Shown: positions 1 through 8,265 of the stretch, piece by piece | Layout: the number at the start of each line of letters is the position of its first letter | Numbering within the stretch: the first letter of the stretch is position 1 | Origin: Candidatus Aerophobota bacterium | GTDB lineage: Bacteria; Aerophobota; Aerophobia; Aerophobales; B3-G15 | Reading direction: 5' to 3' | Assembly: GCA_011372105.1 (NCBI GenBank) | Contig: DRTT01000038.1 | Location: forward strand, 1-17,081 | DNA length: 17,081 nt | Made by a program: the position numbers and the translations under genes | The notes under the pieces: generated by a model | Database searches by the model: none | What the model saw: only the letters and a program-made list of their open reading frames with translations | What the model was told of the DNA's origin: nothing

Positions 1-17
1 AAAAAAAGAGGTGTAAA

Positions 18-266
18 ATGGCTCATAAGAAAGGGCAAGGTCATTCCTCCAACGGTCGGGATAGTGCATCAAAAAGGTTAGGAGTGAAAGCTTTTGGAGG
101 ACAGTTTGTTAAAGCTGGAAGTATTATTGTGCGTCAGCGAGGAACAAAGTTTCACCCGGGCAGGAATGTGGGTGTTGGAAGAGACTATACACTTTTTGCC
201 AAGGTTGACGGTTATGTAAATTTCTCCTCCAACAGGAGGGTTCACGTTCTTCCCGTAGCAGAATAG
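18..266 (+). CDS. rpmA: 50S ribosomal protein L27
   Basis: Protein of the large ribosomal subunit whose N-terminal tail reaches toward the peptidyl-transferase centre. The 82-residue length and the opening [16 protein letters not shown], followed by [11 protein letters not shown] and the [20 protein letters not shown] core, are diagnostic of L27. The protein begins directly with MAHKKG, so it lacks the cleavable N-terminal extension found in Firmicutes L27 that is removed by the Prp protease. This fits a diderm rather than a Firmicute host. The start has a good GAGGTG ribosome-binding site at 9-14. rplU (L21) would be expected just upstream, outside the window. The usual downstream partner obg is absent; an aminotransferase follows after 22 bases. 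Identification is essentially certain. Confidence 0.98.
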   Translation: MAHKKGQGHSSNGRDSASKRLGVKAFGGQFVKAGSIIVRQRGTKFHPGRNVGVGRDYTLFAKVDGYVNFSSNRRVHVLPVAE

Positions 267-288
267 AAAAAAGTTCAGAGAGAAAAAA

Positions 289-1431
289 ATGGTAAAAGCA
301 AGAATATTCACACCTGGTCCCACTCCTCTTCCGGAGGATGTGAAGCTTTCTCAAGCAAAAGATATTATTCATCACAGGACTCCGGAATTTTCCGAGGTAT
401 TTGAGAGGGTATGCGAAGGGTTAAAATATATTTTTCAAACCAGAAATGACGTATTTGTCTTTTCCTCTTCTGGAACAGGAGCTATGGAAGCTGTTGTAGC
501 CAATCTTTTTTCACCCGGAGATGAAGTACTTGTTGTAAGAGGTGGCAAGTTTGGAGAAAGATGGGCAGAAATAGGAGAGGCTTTTGGTCTTAAAGTTACC
601 GCTATGGATGTTGAATGGGGAAAAGCTCCTGATCCTTTAAAAATTGGAGAGGAGCTGCACAAAAACAAAAATATCAGGGCTGTATTCACACAGCTTGTTG
701 AAACAAGTACAGGTGTTGTTTATGATGTTGAGACAATTGGCAAAGTAGTAAGTGAGACTTCTGCAGTTCTGGTTGTTGATGCTATAAGTGGTCTTGGTGC
801 AGAACCTCTTCTCACTGATAGCTGGAAGATTGATGTTGTTGTGGCAGGCTCTCAAAAAGGACTCATGCTTCCTCCAGGGCTTTCTTTTATCTGTCTTTCG
901 GAGAAAGCCTGGCAACTTACAAAAAATTCCTCTCTTCCAAGATATTACTGGGATTTAAACAAGGCAAAGCAGGCTTTTGTTAAGAGACAGACCCCTTTTA
1001 CACCCTCTGTGTCTCTTATTTGTGCTCTTGATAGCTCCCTTGAGCTTATAAAGAAAGAGGGCCTTGAGAATGTGATAAAAAGACACAGGCTTTTTGCCGA
1101 GGCTGTTCGCAGAGCGGTCTCTAAAATGAGACTTAAAGTTTTTGGTGATCCCTCTTCAAATGCAGTTACTGCTATTTTGGTTCCTGAGGGAATTAACGAG
1201 AGAACGCTCAGGAAAAAAATGCAGGATGAATTTGGTGTTATTATAGCGGGTGGACAGGGCAGACTTTCAGGTAAGATAGTGAGGATTGCCCACCTTGGTT
1301 GGATGGATAAACTGGATGTTATTGGGGTTATCTGTGCTTTTGAGATGTCCATGTTTCAGCTTGGATATGAATTAATACTTGGAGAAGCAGCAAAAGCGGT
1401 AGAAGAGGTTTTTGTAGAAAGAAAATATTAG
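289..1431 (+). CDS. Class V (SGAT/AGAT-type) PLP aminotransferase, probable phosphoserine or serine-glyoxylate/alanine-glyoxylate aminotransferase
   Basis: A 380-residue fold-type I PLP enzyme. The N-terminal FTPGPTPLPEDV and HHRTPEF motifs, SGTGAMEA (61-68, phosphate-binding loop), DAISGLG (164-170, Asp164 contacting the pyridine N), AGSQKGLMLPPG with Schiff-base Lys190, and Arg332 in IVRIAHLG (substrate carboxylate) are typical of the serine-pyruvate/alanine-glyoxylate aminotransferase group. Only 10 bases separate it from serA. From that pairing I infer that it makes 3-phosphoserine from 3-phosphohydroxypyruvate in place of a classical SerC. Similar aminotransferase-serA pairs occur in Thermotoga and other deep-branching lineages (from memory). 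Serine-glyoxylate or alanine-glyoxylate transamination cannot be excluded, because sequence alone does not fix the substrate. Only a weak purine-rich ribosome site precedes the ATG. No classical serC lies in the window. Confidence 0.9.
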   Translation: MVKARIFTPGPTPLPEDVKLSQAKDIIHHRTPEFSEVFERVCEGLKYIFQTRNDVFVFSSSGTGAMEAVVANLFSPGDEVLVVRGGKFGERWAEIGEAFGLKVTAMDVEWGKAPDPLKIGEELHKNKNIRAVFTQLVETSTGVVYDVETIGKVVSETSAVLVVDAISGLGAEPLLTDSWKIDVVVAGSQKGLMLPPGLSFICLSEKAWQLTKNSSLPRYYWDLNKAKQAFVKRQTPFTPSVSLICALDSSLELIKKEGLENVIKRHRLFAEAVRRAVSKMRLKVFGDPSSNAVTAILVPEGINERTLRKKMQDEFGVIIAGGQGRLSGKIVRIAHLGWMDKLDVIGVICAFEMSMFQLGYELILGEAAKAVEEVFVERKY

Positions 1432-1441
1432 AGGGAAAACC

Positions 1442-3019
1442 ATGAAGGTTTTAGTAACTGATCCTCTTGCCGAAGATGGAATAAGAAAGCTGAAAGAGGA
1501 AGGTTTTGAGGTTACAGAGAGAAACGGTTTAAAAGAAGGAGAGCTTGCTGAGATTATAAAAGATTATATTGCTCTTATTATCCGCAGCGGAACAAAGGTA
1601 ACAAGAGAGGTTATTGATGCAGCCTCTAACCTGAAAGTAATTGGAAGAGCAGGAACAGGGGTTGACAACATAGATATAGAGGCAGCAACGAGGAAGGGAA
1701 TTATTGTTATGAATACCCCTGAGGCAAATACAATCTCGGCTGCAGAACACACCATTTCTTTAATTCTTTCTCTCTCAAGAAATATCCCTCAGGCCAATGT
1801 CTCTTTAAAAAAGGGTATCTGGGACAGGAAGAAATTTATGGGTACTGAGGTATACGGGAAAGTTCTGGGTATTATCGGTCTTGGTAGAATAGGAAGTGAA
1901 GTGGCCAAAAGAGCAAGATGTCTTGGTATGAAAGTCTTTGCTTATGACCCTTTTATCACAAGAGAAAAAGCAGAAGAGATAGGTGTTACTCTTTGTGATT
2001 TTGAGAAGCTTCTTGCAAGCTGTGATTATCTTACTGTTCACACTCCTCTGACAGAGCGCACAAGAGGTCTTATAGGCGAAAGAGAATTTTCTCTGATGAA
2101 GGATGGTGTCAGGATAATTAACTGTGCTCGAGGAGGGATAATAGATGAGGATGCACTTTACAGAGCTATAAAAAGTGGTAAGGTAAGGGGGGCTGCTCTT
2201 GATGTTTTCGAGAAAGGTAAACCTTTTGGAAGTCCTCTTCTGGAAATGGATTGTGTGATAGTGACACCCCATCTTGGTGCCTCCACAGAGGAGGCTCAAA
2301 AAAGAGTAGCTGTGGAAATTGCAAGCCAGGTTGCTGATGCTATTAAGAGGGGAAATGTAAGAAATGCTGTGAACATCATGGCTATTCCACCTCATCTTGC
2401 AAGAAAAATTGGAGGATATCTTTCCCTGACAGAAAAAATGGGAAGTTTTTCAGCGCAGCTGCTTAAAGGAAACTTAAGAGAGGTGGAAGTTATTTACAGA
2501 GGAGAAATTGCCGAATACGAGGTGAAGCCCTTAACAGTTGCCCTAATAAAAGGTCTTCTGGGATTTGTGCTAAAAGCTGATGTTAACTACGTTAACGCTC
2601 CTCTTCTGGCAAAGGAAAGGGGTATTAAAGTATCTGAGGTTAAAACTACAGACAGAAGAGAGTATGCAAGTCTTATAGAGTTGAAAGTTAAAGGTGACAC
2701 AGAAGAAATAAAAATTGAGGGGACAGTTTTAGAAAAAAGGATACCTTATATTGTAAAGGTGAACAGTTGCTCTCTGGAATTTGTTCCTGAAGGCTACCTT
2801 CTTGTCTGTGTTAATGTGGACAAGCCTGGGGCGGTGGGAAAAATAAGCACACTTCTTGGGAATTACGGGATAAATATTGCAGGACTTCGTATGGGAAGAT
2901 CTGCACCTGGTGAGGAGAACATTTCGGTTTATACACTGGATACGTCTCCTTCTTCTGAAGTTTTAAAGGCTCTTTGTAGTATTGAAGAAGTTCTTGAGGC
3001 AAGACCTGTTTATTTGTAA
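1442..3019 (+). CDS. serA: D-3-phosphoglycerate dehydrogenase (three-domain, ACT-containing)
   Basis: Catalyses the NAD-dependent first step of serine synthesis, 3-phosphoglycerate to 3-phosphohydroxypyruvate. At 525 residues it has the long architecture: substrate domain (about 1-98 and 285-310), Rossmann domain with GLGRIG at 146-151, an intervening ASB-like domain (about 320-445), and a C-terminal ACT domain (about 452-525, starting YLLVCVNVDKPGAVGKIS). ACT domains usually mediate serine feedback. Arg230 (NCARGGIIDE) and His277 (VTPHLGAST) are the expected catalytic pair. Oddly, the third catalytic residue, a Glu in the usual DVFxxEP segment, seems replaced: the segment reads DVFEKGKP and the aligned position is Gly259. 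The ATG has a GAGGG ribosome site at 1431-1435. It follows the aminotransferase by 10 bases, so the two are probably co-transcribed. Confidence 0.95.
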   Translation: MKVLVTDPLAEDGIRKLKEEGFEVTERNGLKEGELAEIIKDYIALIIRSGTKVTREVIDAASNLKVIGRAGTGVDNIDIEAATRKGIIVMNTPEANTISAAEHTISLILSLSRNIPQANVSLKKGIWDRKKFMGTEVYGKVLGIIGLGRIGSEVAKRARCLGMKVFAYDPFITREKAEEIGVTLCDFEKLLASCDYLTVHTPLTERTRGLIGEREFSLMKDGVRIINCARGGIIDEDALYRAIKSGKVRGAALDVFEKGKPFGSPLLEMDCVIVTPHLGASTEEAQKRVAVEIASQVADAIKRGNVRNAVNIMAIPPHLARKIGGYLSLTEKMGSFSAQLLKGNLREVEVIYRGEIAEYEVKPLTVALIKGLLGFVLKADVNYVNAPLLAKERGIKVSEVKTTDRREYASLIELKVKGDTEEIKIEGTVLEKRIPYIVKVNSCSLEFVPEGYLLVCVNVDKPGAVGKISTLLGNYGINIAGLRMGRSAPGEENISVYTLDTSPSSEVLKALCSIEEVLEARPVYL

Positions 3020-3027
3020 TATCTTAA

Positions 3028-5678
<2,651 letters not shown>

Positions 5679-5808
5679 AGTTTTCTTGATTGGGCCTGAT
5701 GGGGATGGGAGCAGATTTTCTTTTCCTTTGTTTTTGCTTATCTTCTCTTGACTCACATGCATTTTTTAATATAAATAAAAGTGAAGTTCAGAAAGTGAGG
5801 TTAAAAAC
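5679..5808. other. 130-base purA-clpC intergenic region
   Basis: The longest non-coding gap in the window. It opens with a G-rich patch (5694-5711) in which I could not fold a convincing hairpin, followed by a pyrimidine-rich tract (5716-5748), a candidate promoter (5748-5775), and a purine-rich leader with an imperfect 14-base-period direct repeat (AAAGTGAAGTT at 5778-5788, AAAGTGAGGTT at 5792-5802). I see no CIRCE inverted repeat (TTAGCACTC-N9-GAGTGCTAA) and no match to the CtsR heptad repeat (GGTCAAA). Confidence 0.6.
5748..5775 (+). promoter_or_regulatory. Candidate sigma70-type promoter of clpC
   Basis: TTGACT (5748-5753) matches the -35 consensus at five of six positions. A 16-base spacer separates it from TATAAA (5770-5775), also five of six. 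A start near 5782 would leave a 5' leader of about 27 bases before the clpC ATG at 5809, with GTGAGG at 5795-5800 as ribosome site. The element sits in the only sizeable gap of the window, upstream of a gene that is stress-regulated in many bacteria. It is a visual consensus match only. Confidence 0.55.
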
Positions 5809-8259
5809 ATGTTTAATAGATTTACAGAAAGAGCACGAAGAGTGATTCTTTTAGCCAGAGAAGAGGCTAAGAGATTAGACCATGATTATCTTGGAACCGA
5901 ACACCTTCTTCTCGGCCTCATAAGAGAGGGAGAAGGAGTTGCAGCTCTTGCTCTTCAGAATATGGGGATAGACCTTGAGCAGGTCCGCCAGGAAGTTGAA
6001 AAAGCTGTGGGAAGAGGAGGAGGCTCTCTTTTTCTGGGCCAGATTCCTTTCACTCCTCGAGCTAAAAAAGTTCTGGAGCTTGCTGTAACCGAGGCTCGAA
6101 ATCTTGGTCATAACTATATAGGAACCGAACACCTTCTTCTCGGCCTCATAAGAGAGGGAGAAGGAGTTGCAGCTCAAATATTAACCAATTTGGGAGCAGA
6201 CCTTGAAAGGGTAAGAGAGGAAGTTGTAGCTTTGCTGGGAGAAAAAGTTTCCGTGGACAGAGAGCCCCAGCCTACCAACACTCCTACTCTTGACAGGTAT
6301 GGTAGGGACCTTACCGAGCTTGCAAGGAACGGTGAGCTTGACCCTGTAATAGGAAGAGAAAAAGAAATTGAGAGAGTAATTCAGATATTGTCAAGAAGAA
6401 CCAAAAATAACCCTGTCTTGATCGGAGAAGCAGGGGTAGGAAAAACAGCCATTGCTGAAGGAATTGCGCAGAGGATAGTGGAAGGTTCACTTCCTGAGCC
6501 TCTTTTAAATAAAAGGCTTGTTACTATTGAACTTGGATCGGTTGTGGCTGGGACAAAGTATAGAGGCGAATTTGAAAAACGGATGGAGAGGATACTGAAT
6601 GAGATAAGAAAGGCAAAGAATATAATTCTCTTTATTGACGAAATTCACACCCTGGTTGGAGCAGGTGCTGCAGAAGGTGCTATAGATGCATCCAATATTT
6701 TAAAACCTGCTCTTGCAAGGGGAGAGCTTCAGTGTATAGGTGCCACCACTCTTGATGAATACAGGAAGTATATTGAGCGAGATGAGGCTCTTGAGAGAAG
6801 ATTCCAGCCTGTAATGGTAAACGAGCCCACAGTAAAGGAGACAATTGAGATTTTAAAGGGATTAAGAGATAGATACGAGGCATTTCATCGTGTAAAAATT
6901 ACAGATGAAGCTATTGAAGCAGCAGCAAAGCTTTCTCATCGTTATATTCAGGGACGTTTTCTTCCCGATAAGGCCATAGATGTTATGGATGAGGCAGCTG
7001 CCAGGGTGAGACTCCAAAGTAGTGTCAGACCCAAGAAGTTAAAGAGTGTGGAAAGTGAGCTTGAACAAATTAGAAAGGAAAAAGAGGCTGCTATAAGAGC
7101 CCAGGAATTTGAGAAGGCTGCAAAATTGCGGGATAAAGAGAAGAATTTGCGTCGCATCCTTATGGAGGAGAGAACCCAGTGGGAGGCAGAAAAAGGTAAG
7201 AAGATAGAGGAGGAAGTTGTTACCGCAAAGGATATAGCCTACATTGTTTCAAGCTGGACTAATATTCCTCTTCGTGATTTAACAGAGGAAGAATCAAGAC
7301 GTCTTTTAAGAATGGAAGAGGCCTTACATAAAAGGATGGTTGGACAGGACGAGGCTATAAAAGCAGTTGCTCAGTCAATAAGGCGTGCTCAGGCAGGAGT
7401 TAAGAATATAAAAAGACCAATAGGTTGTTTTATGTTTCTTGGTCCAACAGGTGTTGGAAAGACAGAACTTGCAAGAAGCCTCGCTGAGTTTCTGTTTGGT
7501 GATGAGGATGCGATGATAAGACTGGATATGTCAGAGTATATGGAAAAGTTTACTGTTTCACGTTTAACAGGTGCTCCTCCTGGTTATGTGGGGTATGAAG
7601 AAGGAGGAGAGTTGACAGAAAAAGTGAGACGCAGACCTTACTCTGTTATTTTACTTGATGAGATTGAGAAGGCTCATCCTGATGTTTTTAACATACTTCT
7701 CCAGATTATGGAAGATGGAAGACTTTCTGACAACTTAGGACATGTTGTTGATTTCAGAAACACCGTTTTAATTATGACATCCAATCTTGGGGCAGAACAG
7801 ATAAGAAGTGATGCAAGTGTTGGATTTCGCTCTACAGATGGTGGTATAACTTACGAGGAGATGAAAAATAGGGTTCTTTCAGAGCTGAAGCGACATTTCA
7901 GGCCAGAGTTTTTAAACAGGCTCGATGAGGTTATAGTTTTTCATCCTCTTTCCAAAGAGGAGATAAAACAGATTGTTGACCGTATGCTTGAAGAGGAAAG
8001 AAAGCTTTTAAGTGAGAAGGACATTAAACTGGAGGTAACAAAGGAGGCAAGAGACCTTATAGCAGAGGAAGGATACGATCCTGATTTTGGTGCTCGTCCC
8101 TTAAGAAGAGCAATACAGAGATTGATTGAAAATCCTCTCTCAGAGGAGATTTTGAGAGGTAAGTTCAAGGATGGTGACACAGTGGTGGTTGGGGTTAAAG
8201 ATGGGCAGATAACCTTTACCAAAAGAGAGGAAAAAGCTAAAGTCCAGACTGGAAGATAG
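5809..8259 (+). CDS. clpC: ATP-dependent Clp protease ATP-binding subunit ClpC
   Basis: Class I HSP100 AAA+ unfoldase that feeds substrates to ClpP and can remodel aggregates. The 816 residues contain a double Clp_N repeat (about 3-67 and 78-142), AAA-1 with Walker A GEAGVGKT (206-213) and ILFIDEIH (273-280), a short middle domain with the UVR motif [12 protein letters not shown] (433-444), AAA-2 with GPTGVGKT (545-552) and VILLDEIE (613-620), and a C-terminal D2-small domain. The short M-domain and UVR motif separate it from ClpB. VGF at 671-673 matches the ClpP-docking loop, so a protease role is likely. The Clp_N repeats share a 55-base perfect DNA repeat. No ctsR, mcsA or mcsB is adjacent. 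The final residues ([12 protein letters not shown]) are a charged tail. Confidence 0.97.
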   Translation: MFNRFTERARRVILLAREEAKRLDHDYLGTEHLLLGLIREGEGVAALALQNMGIDLEQVRQEVEKAVGRGGGSLFLGQIPFTPRAKKVLELAVTEARNLGHNYIGTEHLLLGLIREGEGVAAQILTNLGADLERVREEVVALLGEKVSVDREPQPTNTPTLDRYGRDLTELARNGELDPVIGREKEIERVIQILSRRTKNNPVLIGEAGVGKTAIAEGIAQRIVEGSLPEPLLNKRLVTIELGSVVAGTKYRGEFEKRMERILNEIRKAKNIILFIDEIHTLVGAGAAEGAIDASNILKPALARGELQCIGATTLDEYRKYIERDEALERRFQPVMVNEPTVKETIEILKGLRDRYEAFHRVKITDEAIEAAAKLSHRYIQGRFLPDKAIDVMDEAAARVRLQSSVRPKKLKSVESELEQIRKEKEAAIRAQEFEKAAKLRDKEKNLRRILMEERTQWEAEKGKKIEEEVVTAKDIAYIVSSWTNIPLRDLTEEESRRLLRMEEALHKRMVGQDEAIKAVAQSIRRAQAGVKNIKRPIGCFMFLGPTGVGKTELARSLAEFLFGDEDAMIRLDMSEYMEKFTVSRLTGAPPGYVGYEEGGELTEKVRRRPYSVILLDEIEKAHPDVFNILLQIMEDGRLSDNLGHVVDFRNTVLIMTSNLGAEQIRSDASVGFRSTDGGITYEEMKNRVLSELKRHFRPEFLNRLDEVIVFHPLSKEEIKQIVDRMLEEERKLLSEKDIKLEVTKEARDLIAEEGYDPDFGARPLRRAIQRLIENPLSEEILRGKFKDGDTVVVGVKDGQITFTKREEKAKVQTGR
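5893..5947 (+). repeat. First copy of 55-base perfect direct repeat in clpC
   Basis: These 55 bases recur without a mismatch at 6121-6175, 228 bases (76 codons) downstream. The repeat encodes [18 protein letters not shown] in the first Clp_N motif. Protein similarity between the two Clp_N halves is normal for the family, but identity at every synonymous site of 18 codons is not expected from ancient duplication. Confidence 0.95.
6121..6175 (+). repeat. Second copy of 55-base perfect direct repeat in clpC
   Basis: Identical to 5893-5947 and in the same reading frame, encoding the equivalent segment of the second Clp_N motif. Identity stops abruptly on both sides: the flanking codons differ (CTT before copy 1, ATA before copy 2; CTTGCT after copy 1, CAAATA after copy 2). 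Confidence 0.95.
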
Positions 8260-8265
8260 TTTTAA

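Noticed and set aside
1805..2395. Long antisense open frame (196 codons, - strand) inside serA
   Set aside because: It lies wholly within a clearly conserved gene, its translation is low-complexity Ser/Phe/Cys-rich with no recognisable motif, and it has no supporting context.
2994..3022. Possible promoter TTGAGG-17-TAATAT upstream of dnaB
   Set aside because: Both hexamers match only four of six positions, and such matches are frequent in AT-rich DNA. It would support the internal dnaB start at 3058 but is too weak to annotate.
5690..5745. Terminator for purA (G-rich patch followed by T-rich tract)
   Set aside because: No self-complementary arms could be found in the G-rich patch; a T-rich tract alone is not enough.
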